A stretch of 64,000 bases of DNA, taken from JANOBD01 sp031411495. GTDB taxonomy: Bacteria > Planctomycetota > Phycisphaerae > Tepidisphaerales > Tepidisphaeraceae. The notes under the pieces were generated by a model. That model was not told the DNA's origin, did not search any database, and saw nothing but the letters and a program-made list of their open reading frames with translations. A program made the translations under genes and the position numbers. Shown here one piece after another: positions 8,768-18,300 of the stretch. The DNA lies in NCBI GenBank assembly GCA_031411495.1, contig JANOBD010000219.1, positions 35,290 to 99,289 on the forward strand. The letters are read 5' to 3'. Position 1 is the stretch's first letter. Each line of letters opens with the position of its first letter.

Positions 8768-9202
8768 CTACCTGCGTCGGTCGTCCGGAACGACGCGGCC
8801 GTGACCTTCGAATTGACGCGCGTCGGAAGGATCGTGCGAATCATTTCTGTCGCGTGACTCGCGCGGCGTTCGCGAGTCGCTCCAATTCCGCGCGCGGGAT
8901 GCATCGTGATCGCGGTGCCATTCTCGATCGGCATCTCGTGAGTAATACCGCGCCTGCGGGTGTAGGTCGTGCGGATCGACGCGGTAGAGTCGGCCGCCCT
9001 CATAGAACCCGGGTCGCCACGGATAACGCTCGTCGTAATACTCGTACGGATAGTCGCGGTAGGCGTACGTAGGGCGGTCGTAAACGGAGGGATATCGATC
9101 ATAGACCACCGGGTCGTCGTGGTGGTGGCTGCGGCAACCCGCCAGCAACGCGACGCCGCCCAGCAACGCGAAAGAGACGCGTGAAAGCAGTGCGTTTCGC
9201 AT
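8768..9202 (-). CDS. Small Tyr/Arg/Asp-rich lipoprotein
   Basis: A 144-residue exported protein. The signal sequence ends in LLAGC, a good lipobox with Cys23 as the lipidated residue. The mature part is extremely rich in Tyr, Arg, Asp, Pro and His (YDRYPSVYDRPTYAYRDYPY), probably disordered, then becomes an Arg/Asp/Ser-rich tail. No enzymatic motif is seen and no family is recognised. It lies between adk and the secreted protease gene on the same strand, with a 36-base gap to the latter. Confidence 0.7.
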   Translation of the reverse strand: MRNALLSRVSFALLGGVALLAGCRSHHHDDPVVYDRYPSVYDRPTYAYRDYPYEYYDERYPWRPGFYEGGRLYRVDPHDLHPQARYYSRDADREWHRDHDASRARNWSDSRTPRESRDRNDSHDPSDARQFEGHGRVVPDDRRR

Positions 9203-9238
9203 GCGGATGATATGCGGGCAAAAGCCCGGAATCGACTC

Positions 9239-10204
9239 TCAACGTCGTCTTCGAGAGATCAGCAGCGGACAGATGAGACCGATTGTGCCCGGCTCTGGAA
9301 CCAGCGTTTGAAAGAAGTCGAGATCTGACGGCGGACCTGAATAGTGCTGGCCGAGCAACAGCATGTCGTCGAATGTGACTTGCTGGTCGCCCGTGAAATC
9401 GCCGCTCGACCACGTGCCGGTGCCGCCGAAGTTCTGGACGATGGCGAGCAGGTCGTCAAAGTCGACCGTCCCATTGAGGTTGGCGTCGCCGTCGATCGGG
9501 GTCAGCGACCGTAACCAGGTCCGCGGCATGAGCATTTCACTGCCTTGATACGTGACGTTGTAGGGAGGCAGCGCCGGCCTGAACTGGCTGGCGCTGGCGC
9601 CATTGATTTCAGTGAGGCCGTTGTAAAGGTAGATGCCGACGCCGACGCCCTGGAGGTTCCAGTTGCCGGCTGCGTCCGAAGTGTAAAAGCCGCCGCCGCT
9701 GTCGCCCGCGGTCATCGCGAAGGAGCCGGGCGCCGCGCGAAAGGTCACTTCGTAGTCTTCCAGCGCGTAGCGGGCGTAGGCGAGTTCGGAGCGCGTCCAG
9801 TTCAAAGTGCCGGAGGTGTCGCCCCAGTACCAACCGCGTACCGCGCCCAATGCGCTCAGGACCGGCGCCGCGGGGGTGCGTCCGGCGCCGATGAACATCG
9901 CATCGGCCGGGTTGAAGTTGACCGCCTCGCGCACCGGGCACCAGGTTGGCAGATCGGCGTCGACGGTGAGCACGGTCAGGTCGACATTCGTCGTGCTGGT
10001 TGCGGCGACCACTCTTCGCGTCGTGCCGTCGTTGAGGTGAACGATCGAGTTCACGCCGGCGCCGACATGCTTGGCGGTGACCATTTGGCGCGGTCCGAAC
10101 GCGTTGGCGGCATAGCCGCCGACCAGTCCGGTCGAGAGCCAGGGTTGTTGAAGTGCAGGTTGTTCGGGGAGAACGTTTTGAGGCAGCGCATCAAATGGGA
10201 TCAT
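9239..10204 (-). CDS. Trypsin-like serine protease with FDDLL repeats and PEP-CTERM tail
   Basis: The chymotrypsin-fold triad is visible: His46 in TAKHVG, Asp75 in NVDLTV and Ser169 in AGDSGGG. Residues 238-289 hold two dockerin-like units, GDANLNGTVDFDDLLAIVQN and GDFTGDQQVTFDDMLLLGQ. The C-terminus is VPEPGTIGL, a hydrophobic stretch, then RRRR, which is a PEP-CTERM sorting signal. Oddly, the start at ATG 10204 (MIPFDALPQ) shows no signal peptide, and the upstream in-frame extension to 10387 does not supply one either. It may be 5'-truncated or use a non-canonical export route. Activity is inferred from the triad. Confidence 0.8.
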   Translation of the reverse strand: MIPFDALPQNVLPEQPALQQPWLSTGLVGGYAANAFGPRQMVTAKHVGAGVNSIVHLNDGTTRRVVAATSTTNVDLTVLTVDADLPTWCPVREAVNFNPADAMFIGAGRTPAAPVLSALGAVRGWYWGDTSGTLNWTRSELAYARYALEDYEVTFRAAPGSFAMTAGDSGGGFYTSDAAGNWNLQGVGVGIYLYNGLTEINGASASQFRPALPPYNVTYQGSEMLMPRTWLRSLTPIDGDANLNGTVDFDDLLAIVQNFGGTGTWSSGDFTGDQQVTFDDMLLLGQHYSGPPSDLDFFQTLVPEPGTIGLICPLLISRRRR

Positions 10205-10671
10205 GAGCCGGATTCGCCTTGCAGAACGATGGTTGAACCCCTTTGATCCACTTCTTCCGCGTGATCGCACCGCGACAGCCAGACCGCGCGGTCGATCGGC
10301 ACTCGAACAACGAGAGTGGCCCCGACCGATCACGGATCGTGGAAACAACGCAGTATGTGAGAACAGGTGCCGACGGCACTCCCTCAATGCCGGCGGCGAA
10401 CTTCCCGAACACTATCGGCAAAACATGCAGGCCGTCAGTTGTCGCCTCGCATCGTCAACCCGGTTCCTCTTCCAAACCGATCAAAACGCGCTGGGCCGAC
10501 TTCTGTGGTGCCGCAAGATACATGGGAAATGCCGAAGATCAAGGGTTGCAACAAATACCCAAGAGGCGAAGCCGCGTTGCCACGGGATGCCCTACCGTGG
10601 CCCTCGTCACCCGGATCTTCGGCGGCAGCACGCTGACGACGATACCGATGGACCCACACGCGTTTGAGACA

Positions 10672-10793
10672 TCCTGGGTGCCACGACCTGTACTCAATTA
10701 GTGGTACGGAAACGATGGCTAAAGTCCCGCCAAAGTGTTCTGGTAACTCGAAAGCATTCGACGACTTCGAATACCAAGTCGTGGCATCCAGAA
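10672..10793. repeat. Imperfect inverted repeat with ends GGGTGCCAC/GTGGCATCC
   Basis: The arm CCTGGGTGCCACGACCTG (about 10672-10691) pairs with CAAGTCGTGGCATCCAGA (about 10774-10793), matching at roughly 16 of 20 positions. About 80 bases lie between. The conserved ends resemble those of the element at 58226-58338. Confidence 0.55.
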
Positions 10794-10803
10794 TAGTAAA
10801 CCA

Positions 10804-10838
10804 GGCGGCCGATCCAGTTGGATCGGCCGCCTTTGTGT
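10804..10838 (+). terminator. Strong hairpin terminator candidate
   Basis: GGCGGCCGATCC (10804-10815), loop AGTT, GGATCGGCCGCC (10820-10831) form a perfect 12-bp stem. TTTGTGTT follows on the plus strand. No plus-strand protein gene precedes it, so it would end an unannotated transcript. Confidence 0.55.
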
Positions 10839-10872
10839 TGGCTTCTGACTGTCGTTCGGACCCTCACCCTAG

Positions 10873-10898
10873 CCCTCTCCCGTAATACTGGGAGAGGG
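10873..10898. repeat. CCCTCTCCC/GGGAGAGGG hairpin
   Basis: CCCTCTCCC (10873-10881) and GGGAGAGGG (10890-10898) pair perfectly around an 8-base loop. The preceding CCCTCACCCTAG is part of a hairpin type that I recall from intergenic regions of many bacteria. It lies 28 bases past the ppdK stop and may end that transcript, though there is no T-run. Confidence 0.55.
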
Positions 10899-10925
10899 GG
10901 CCGGAGGAGAGTCTCTCGCGAGGGA

Positions 10926-13655
10926 TTACTTCGTGCTGTACGCCTTCATCTTGCCGTCGGCCTTGATGGCGGCCTGGGCCGCAGCGAGGCGCGCGATCGG
11001 GACGCGGAACGGGCTGCAGCTGACGTAGTTGAGGCCGACCTTGTGGCAGAACTCGACGGACGCAGGGTCGCCGCCGTGTTCGCCGCAGATGCCGCACTTG
11101 AGGGTGGGGTTCACGCTGCGGCCGAGCTTGACGGCCATCTCGACCAACTTGCCGACGCCGCCGATGTCCAGGCTCTGGAACGGGTCCTTCTCAAGGATTT
11201 CCTTCGCGAGGTAATCGGGCAGGAACACGCCGGCGTCGTCGCGGCTGTAGCCGAACGTCATCTGCGTGAGGTCGTTGGTGCCGAAGCTGAAGAACTCGGC
11301 GTGCTGCGCGAGCTCGTCGGCGGTGATGGCGGCACGCGGCACTTCGATCATCGTGCCGTACATGTACTCGACCTTCGTCTTCTTTTCCTTGAAGACCGCA
11401 TCCGCCGTCGCGACGGTGATCTTCTTGAGGTAATCGAGCTCCTTCGCAGTGCCAGCCAGCGGGATCATGATCTCAGGCAGCACCTTGATGCCGGCCTTCT
11501 TGGTCTCGACGGCTGCTTCGATGATGGCGCGAACCTGCATCTCGAGAATCTCGGGATACGTGACGGCCAGACGGTCGCCGCGGTGGCCGAGCATCGGGTT
11601 GGATTCGTGCAACTGGGCGACGCGGTTCTTCACTTCATCCAGCGTTTTGCCGAGGCTCTTGGCCAGCTCGGCCTGATCCTTCTCGTTGTGCGGAAGGAAC
11701 TCATGAAGCGGCGGATCGAGCAGGCGGATGGTGACGGGCAGGCCGGCCATGGCCTTGAAGATGCCGATGAAATCTTCGCGCTGGTACGGCAGCAGCTTGG
11801 CGAGGGCGGTCTTGCGCGTCTCGACGTCGCTGGCGAGGATCATCTCACGCATGTGATGGATGCGCTGCGGGTCGAAGAACATGTGCTCGGTGCGCGTGAG
11901 GCCAATGCCTTCGGCGCCGAAGCCGCGGGCAACTTCCGCGTCGTGCGGCGTATCCGCGTTGGTGCGGATCTTGAGGGTGCGATACTTGTCGGCCCACTTC
12001 ATGATGGTTGCGAACGGACCGGTGAGGCCGGCTTCGACGGTCGGGACGGCGCCTTCGTAGACTTCGCCGGTTGAGCCGTTGATGGAGAGCGTGTCGTTCG
12101 GGCCGTAGGTCTTGCCGTTGACCGTGAGCTTCTTGTTCTTGGCATCGATCTGCAGAGCGCCCGCGCCGGCGACGCAGGGCGTGCCCATGCCGCGGGCGAC
12201 GACGGCCGCGTGGCTGGTCATGCCGCCGGTGGATGTCATGATGCCTTCAGCGACGTGCATGCCGCCGATGTCTGCTGGTTCGGTCTCACGACGCACGAGA
12301 AGGATCTTCTCGCCGTTGTGGGCACGTTCTTCGGCTTCTTCCGCGGTGAAGGCGAGCTTGCCGACGGCCGCACCCGGCGAAGCGGGCAGGCCCTTGGCGA
12401 GGACGATCTTCTCAGCCTTCGGATCGAATTGCGGATGAAGGAGCTGATCCAGCGAAGCGGGATCGACGCGGAGAATGGCGGTCTTCTCGTCGATGAGCTT
12501 TTCCTTCACCATGTCGGCAGCGATGGCGACGGCGGCCTGCGCGGTGCGCTTACCGTTACGCGTCTGCAGCATGTAGAACTTGCCGTTCTCGATGGTGAAC
12601 TCGAAGTCCTGGACGTCCTTGTAGCGTGCTTCGAGGGTCTTCTTGACGGCCAGCAGTTCTGCCCAGCCCTTTTTGGACCACTTGGCCATCTCAGTATTGC
12701 AGTCGAGCGGCGTGCGAATGCCGGCGACGACGTCTTCGCCCTGAGCATTGACGAGAAACTCGCCGTAGAAAATGTTGCGGCCGGTGGACGGGTCGCGCGT
12801 GAAGGCGACGCCGGTGGCGGAGGTGTCGCCCATGTTTCCGAAGACCATCGACTGAACGTTGACGGCGGTGCCGGCGAGGCCGCGGATGTCGTTAATCTGG
12901 CGATACTTGATGGCGCGGTCGCCCATCCAGGATTGGAACACCGCTTCGATGGCGGCGGCGAGCTGGGTGAAGCCGTCGCTGGGGAACTCTTCGCCGAGGC
13001 GGTCTTTATAGATCTTCTTGTAGCGAGCGACGACTTCCTTGAGGCCGTCGACATCCAGGTCGGTGTCGAGCTCAACACCCTTGGCCTTCTTCACTTCGCT
13101 CAGCTCGTGTTCGAAATAGTGGTGGTCAATGCCTTTGACCGTGTCGCCAAACATATTAATCAGTCGGCGATACGAATCATAAGCAAATCGTTCGTTGCCG
13201 CTGAGCTTGGCCAGACCTTTTACGACTTCGTCGTTCAGGCCGATGTTCAGGACGGTGTCCATCATGCCGGGCATGGAGACGGCCGCGCCCGAACGGACGG
13301 CGACGAGCAGGGGATTCTTCGGGTCGCCGAACTTCTTGCCGGTGGCCTTCTCGACCTTGGCGATGTTCAGGCGAACTTCGTCCATGGTGCCCTTGGGCAT
13401 CTTCTGGCCGAGGTCGTTGTAGTCCTTACAGGTTTCGGTGGTGATGGTGAAGCCGGGCGGCACGGGGAGCGGGACGAGGGTCATGTCGGCCAGGTTCGCA
13501 CCCTTGCCGCCGAGGAGCATCTTCATCTCCGCACGGCCCTCCGCCTTTCCGTTGCCGAAGAAGTAGACACGCTTCACGGCTTTCGAGGATGTTTTTGCTG
13601 GGGCAGCGGCCTTCTTGGGGGCGGCTTTGGCGGGTTTCTTGGCGAGCGTAGGCAT
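10926..13655 (-). CDS. ppdK: Pyruvate, phosphate dikinase
   Basis: It interconverts pyruvate, ATP and phosphate with phosphoenolpyruvate, AMP and pyrophosphate. Order of domains in 909 residues: ATP-grasp nucleotide-binding domain (from YFFGNGKAEG), swivelling phospho-His domain with GGMTSHAAVVARGMGTPCV, and the PEP/pyruvate TIM barrel ending in CGICGEHGGDPASVEFC with the catalytic Cys. Length fits the family apart from a 28-residue Lys/Ala/Pro-rich N-terminal tail (KKPAKAAPKKAAAPAK). GGAG lies upstream of ATG 13655. The gene is monocistronic. Whether it serves glycolysis or gluconeogenesis cannot be read from the sequence. Confidence 0.96.
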   Translation of the reverse strand: MPTLAKKPAKAAPKKAAAPAKTSSKAVKRVYFFGNGKAEGRAEMKMLLGGKGANLADMTLVPLPVPPGFTITTETCKDYNDLGQKMPKGTMDEVRLNIAKVEKATGKKFGDPKNPLLVAVRSGAAVSMPGMMDTVLNIGLNDEVVKGLAKLSGNERFAYDSYRRLINMFGDTVKGIDHHYFEHELSEVKKAKGVELDTDLDVDGLKEVVARYKKIYKDRLGEEFPSDGFTQLAAAIEAVFQSWMGDRAIKYRQINDIRGLAGTAVNVQSMVFGNMGDTSATGVAFTRDPSTGRNIFYGEFLVNAQGEDVVAGIRTPLDCNTEMAKWSKKGWAELLAVKKTLEARYKDVQDFEFTIENGKFYMLQTRNGKRTAQAAVAIAADMVKEKLIDEKTAILRVDPASLDQLLHPQFDPKAEKIVLAKGLPASPGAAVGKLAFTAEEAEERAHNGEKILLVRRETEPADIGGMHVAEGIMTSTGGMTSHAAVVARGMGTPCVAGAGALQIDAKNKKLTVNGKTYGPNDTLSINGSTGEVYEGAVPTVEAGLTGPFATIMKWADKYRTLKIRTNADTPHDAEVARGFGAEGIGLTRTEHMFFDPQRIHHMREMILASDVETRKTALAKLLPYQREDFIGIFKAMAGLPVTIRLLDPPLHEFLPHNEKDQAELAKSLGKTLDEVKNRVAQLHESNPMLGHRGDRLAVTYPEILEMQVRAIIEAAVETKKAGIKVLPEIMIPLAGTAKELDYLKKITVATADAVFKEKKTKVEYMYGTMIEVPRAAITADELAQHAEFFSFGTNDLTQMTFGYSRDDAGVFLPDYLAKEILEKDPFQSLDIGGVGKLVEMAVKLGRSVNPTLKCGICGEHGGDPASVEFCHKVGLNYVSCSPFRVPIARLAAAQAAIKADGKMKAYSTK

Positions 13656-13806
13656 GGGACACGGACTCCGTTAGAATGATAAGACGACAAACTGCTCTTT
13701 TGATCTGAGCGAGTTCGAGTATAGAGGTGGGGGTAGGTCGGTCAAGGGTCGATCGATCGCAGCGGCTAACTCGCCGCTGAGCGCGAATTGCGAAAAACAC
13801 CCGGAA

Positions 13807-15360
13807 TTATCGAGCGGAATCGCCACTGCGACGAACTTCCTCGCCTGCGACGAAGACGCGCTCGGCGCGCATCTTGCGGATTTCGCCTGCGGGGATCGAC
13901 CTCGGATCGTCGCTAAGGAGGACGAAATCGGCGTGCTTCCCCACCGCGAGTGATCCCAGCTCGCGTTCACGGCGTCCGCAATATGCGCTGCCCAGTGTGT
14001 AGCCGCGCAGCGCTTCGAGCGGCGTGAGTGTCTCGTCGGGCGACCATTCATGTCGTCCGATCGCCGCCGCGAGGCACGCGAAGGCGTCGAGCTTTTCTAC
14101 CGGGCAGTCACTGCTCAATCCCACCGGCACGCCCGCGCGAACCATTGAGGCGAACGGATACGCCCAGCCGCGACGCGCAGCGCCAAGTCGTTCGCCTGTC
14201 CAGACATCGCTGGTGACGAACTGCGGTTGAAGCGTCGTGGCGATTTCCAGCTTTGCCAGGCGCTCGAGTTGCTCCGGCGGACAGACCGAGGCGTGTTCGA
14301 TTCGATGTCGCGCGGTGCAATTGTCTGCGCCGTCCAGCGCGCCTTCGATCGCATCGATCGTCTCGCGCAGCGCCTGATCGCCGATCGCGTGCACGACGAT
14401 CTGAAAGCCCATTGCCGCGACGGCGCGGACGCGATCGTGGAGCGATCGGTCCGGATAGATGCGCTGGCCGATGGCGCTCGGATCATCTGCGTATGGCGCG
14501 CTCAAAAGCGCCGTCCGCGCGCCGAGTGAGCCATCCGAAAAGAACTTCGCGCCGCCAAGGCGCAGCCACTCGTCGCCGAAGCCCGTAACGATCCCGTGGC
14601 GAAACAACGTCTCTGCCGCGGCTTCGGGCGGCATCGCGACGACGCGGATCGGCAAGCGGCCCATCCTGTTCTTCAGCCGCGTGTAGACCTTGAGCTGATC
14701 CGGCGTGTCTAGCATCGTCTGCACGCTGGTGATTCCCGTCCTCAACGCCGCATCACACGCCGCGAGCAAGGCGCGCTCGAGCGTTTCGTCGTCTGCCTCG
14801 GGGATCCTGTCGTAGAACGCGCGGATCGCACTCTCGGTGTAGAGACCGCTTGCGGCGTCGCCTTGGGCCCGCTCCTCGCGCGTCAGTAGTGCGATCGCCG
14901 CCGAGTTCGCGACGGCCGCATGGCCACAGACGCGCGACAGGATGATCGGGCGGGTGATACTGATCCGATCGAGATCGATGCGCGTCGGGAAACGTCGCTC
15001 GGCGAGTTTGTCCTGATCAAAACCGAATCCGCGAATCCATCCTGTCGTGCGCGACGCAAAGGTGCTGGCTCGCGAGAGGATCTCGTCGATCGATTGTGCG
15101 CCGGCCAAGTCGACCAGCCCGGTCAGCAGCTTGCCGAACCATAAAAGGTGGAGATGACAGTCGTGAAAGCCGGGGACGACTGTTTTGCCGTGCAGATCGT
15201 GAACGATTGTCGTCTCGCCGGCGAGCCGCAGCACATCCGCATCCGCTCCGACAGCCTCGATGATGCCGCGGCGCAAGGCCATCGCGCGGGCGCCAGGAGC
15301 CCGCTCGTCCATCGTGAGCAGGTTGGCGTTGTGAATGATCAGGTCGGCATGGAGCGGCAT
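13807..15360 (-). CDS. Amidohydrolase, YtcJ-like metal-dependent hydrolase
   Basis: A 517-residue member of the amidohydrolase superfamily. The N-terminal beta-sandwich (ADLIIHNANLLTMDE) leads to GFHDCHLH, whose His69 and His71 are metal ligands. Later motifs are VVHAIGDQAL and HRIEHASV with further His ligands, and LSSDCPVE near the end with the expected catalytic Asp. This arrangement matches YtcJ/N-substituted formamide deformylase relatives, whose substrates vary, so the substrate is open. I chose ATG 15360 (MPLHADLIIH). It starts only seven bases after the stop of the large surface protein upstream, suggesting co-transcription. Confidence 0.85.
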   Translation of the reverse strand: MPLHADLIIHNANLLTMDERAPGARAMALRRGIIEAVGADADVLRLAGETTIVHDLHGKTVVPGFHDCHLHLLWFGKLLTGLVDLAGAQSIDEILSRASTFASRTTGWIRGFGFDQDKLAERRFPTRIDLDRISITRPIILSRVCGHAAVANSAAIALLTREERAQGDAASGLYTESAIRAFYDRIPEADDETLERALLAACDAALRTGITSVQTMLDTPDQLKVYTRLKNRMGRLPIRVVAMPPEAAAETLFRHGIVTGFGDEWLRLGGAKFFSDGSLGARTALLSAPYADDPSAIGQRIYPDRSLHDRVRAVAAMGFQIVVHAIGDQALRETIDAIEGALDGADNCTARHRIEHASVCPPEQLERLAKLEIATTLQPQFVTSDVWTGERLGAARRGWAYPFASMVRAGVPVGLSSDCPVEKLDAFACLAAAIGRHEWSPDETLTPLEALRGYTLGSAYCGRRERELGSLAVGKHADFVLLSDDPRSIPAGEIRKMRAERVFVAGEEVRRSGDSAR

Positions 15361-15367
15361 TGGCGCA

Positions 15368-18300
15368 TCATCGCACAAACCGCCGGCGTCTTGCCAGCGC
15401 CGCGCCTGTGGCGAGCAGCGCGGCGAGCGACGGCTCGGGAACCAATCCCATTGCCAGCGTCCAATCACTTGCGAATTGACCACCCGCGGCAGCGGTCAAC
15501 TGTGTTAGGGTGACGGTTCCGCCGTAATTCTGAGCGAGTGCCAGCAGGTCATCGAAGTTCACGGCGCCGTTGTAATCCGAATCGCCATCCGCCCAGGTCT
15601 TGCCGGTCAGGTTGTAGTTCTGGGCGAGCTTGAGCAGATCGTCGAAGTTCACGGTGCGATCGAGATTCGTATCGCCTTTGAGGGTCTGGATGAGCAGGAC
15701 CGTCGTCGAGTCGACCGACTGCGCGGCGAAGTTGGCGGGAAACGTCGTGAACAGTCGAGACGCCTCCGCAAAGCCGACGGCCGCGCCTGGCGTTGCGACG
15801 CTGGTAAGAATCTTGCCGCCCTGCAGCATCGACTGTACGGACGCGAGCGGCGACGGCGAGGCGTAGTCGAGAATGAGCGCGTTGTTCGTCAGGTCGAGCG
15901 TCGCACCGGCAGCAATCGTCAGCGATGAAACACGGCTGGTACCGGCAGGGATTCCGCTGGGACTGACGCGCACTTGTCCCGCATCGATTTGCAGACCCGG
16001 CAACCTCACGTTCCGCACATTGAGCGTGCCCGCGCCCACCTTGCGGAGTCTGGCGGTGAGGTCGGCGGTGTTGTCGTTCGTATCCGAGGTGAGCGTGAGC
16101 GTACCGCCCGCGTCGATGCCGACCGTGCCGATATTGTCGAAGGCGATCGGCGCGGTCAGCGTGTTGTTGCCCGAGACGCTTCGAAGGTTGCCGTCGCTGC
16201 GCGCGGACGTGATGGGCAGGCCATTTGCGCCGAAGAAGAGGTATTCGCCGGACGAAATGCTGCCCGAGAGTTCAAGTGCTCCGAGCGCGGCGATGAAAGT
16301 CGCCTGGCGTTCGCTCCCGGTCGCAGCGCCGAGCGCGCCGGAGTTCGCCGCACGGAGATTACCGTCGACAATAATCGTCTGTCCGTTGTACGTGTTCGCG
16401 CCGGAGAGGACGAGGCGTCCGCTGCCGTACTTCGCGATTCCGCCGCGCGAGACGACGCCGCCGAAGGTCGTGTCGGCGGTGTTGGAGATGGTGACATCGC
16501 GCGCCACCGAGCCGAGATCGACGCTGCCGGTGAAGGTGAGCGCGTTGCTCCCGCCGAACGTCGGCGACGCGCGGAAGACGAGCGGGTTCGCGAGGGTGCG
16601 CGCCGCGCCGAATGCGACGATGCTGCCGCTGTCGGTGTCGCCGGTGAAGTAAACCCTTCCGCTGCCCAGCGCCGAGTTGGAGCCGACTTCCCACCGGCCG
16701 ATGCGGATGACGGTTCCCAGCGTGTAACTGTTGCTCCCGGTGATGCGAAGAGCCTGTGCGAGCGGCATGGCGAGGTTGGGCTCGCGCAGCCCGCCTGCGC
16801 CGCTGATGCTGCCACTGAATGTCAATACCTGCGGATCGGTGTCGCCCAGCAGGTTCAGATAGCCGCCTTCGATGACAATCGGGCCGCTGAAGTTCGTTCC
16901 GTACCCGCCCAGCGTGCCGATGATCGCCAGCGAATTGGCGGCCGCATCCTGGTGGATGGTAATGGCGCGACTGACTGTGCTCAGCGGGGTCATCGCGCGC
17001 AAGCCGACATACTGATTGTCCGAGGAGCCGGCGTTGATGGTGATCGTCGTGTCGCTTCCGAGCGAACTCGACCCGGTGGTGGCGGAACCCGTGAAGTTGA
17101 CCAGGCCGGCATTGATAGTGAACGGTCCACTGATGGAACTCGTGCCGGTAAGGGTCAACTCGCCGGAACCGCTTTTGGTCAGCCCGCCGGTGCCGCTGAG
17201 CGCGCCGTTCAGCGTGAGACCCGAATAGCCGTCCGACGTGGGCGCGAGGTGGATGATCGCTTCGCTGCCGAAAGCGATGGGGTTGTCGATCGAAAGTTCT
17301 TCGCCGGCCAGGTCGCTGACAGCCGCAAGTGCGCCGCTCGTGATCGTCAGGGCGCCGGTTCCTTGAATGCCACTCGGTCCGCCGGAGGCGAGGGTGTCGC
17401 GGATGAGCAGGCTGTTCATCGTCGCGGCGGTGTTGCGCGTGACCATGGAATTGGTGATGCGAACGTTATCGTTCGCGGCGACGCCGAGGGTCGTCGCGTA
17501 ATCGTTGGAGTCGAGAATCCGCAGCCCGTTCGTGGTGCGCGTGACAAAGCCGGCGTCCACAACGCTCGCCGGGCTGACACCGCCGGTGGTATTGGCGTTG
17601 CCAATGAGAAACGGAATGATCGAGTCGTTCGTCGCCGTCGTGCCACCGCCACCGATGAGTGGGACGGTTGCGGTGTTGGTGACATTCAGGATCGCGCGGT
17701 TGGCGGCGAGCGCGCCGTTGCCGAGATCGCGCCCGCGGACGAACGCCGTTGAGCGAGACGAACGGTTGAGGGCAGCGACCGTCAATGCCATCCCGGCGTT
17801 CGCATTGGGTTCGAGGTTAATGGTGCTCGTGCCGTAGACGAGATTCAAATTGCCGATCGTCTCGGTGGTGGTCGATGAAGGGGCGAACAGATTCAATCGG
17901 CCACCGTAGAGATCGTGATTCGCGACATCGCTGAGTGGATTGCTCGCCATGCCGACGCTCGCCGACCCGACGTTCAGTGTGCCGGCAATCCGCACGGTCG
18001 CGCCGGAGGTGATGCGGCCCATCAGGTTCACGGTCGAACCATTGTCGATGTTGGTCGCTCCCGAATAGTTGTTGACGCCGCCGAGGGTGAGTTGTCCGCC
18101 GGTGAACCGGCCACTGTTCAGCTGGCCGCTGCCAGAGATGATGCCATTGAGAGTAAGGTTTCCGAATGATTCGATTCGCCCACCGTTGATTCCGAGCGAG
18201 ATCGGTCGCGTGGAGATAAACGAGGAACCCGCGCGGATCGTCCCGCCGTTGAGCGTGATCGTCGACCCGGCCGCGCCGAAGTTCGCGTCCGCGGTGGCAG

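Larger units (their letters stand above)
10205..10925. other. Gene-free stretch with several hairpins; possible structured RNA
   Basis: About 720 bases without a convincing protein gene between the protease start and the ppdK stop. It contains a hairpin GCCACGG/CCGTGGC (10579-10601), a long inverted repeat (10672-10793), a perfect terminator-like stem (10804-10831) and a second hairpin (10873-10898). Open frames on either strand here have no ribosome binding site and no protein-like composition. Confidence 0.5.

Noticed and set aside
10203..10701. Two overlapping plus-strand open frames
   Set aside because: No Shine-Dalgarno sequence and no protein-like composition; the stretch is dominated by hairpins.
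12210..13679. 489-codon open frame opposite ppdK
   Set aside because: Shadow of the pyruvate phosphate dikinase coding strand; composition is unlike a protein and there is no binding site.
15974..17752. 592-codon open frame opposite the large surface protein
   Set aside because: Repetitive antisense of a beta-repeat gene, Arg/Ala/Asp-rich without any motif.
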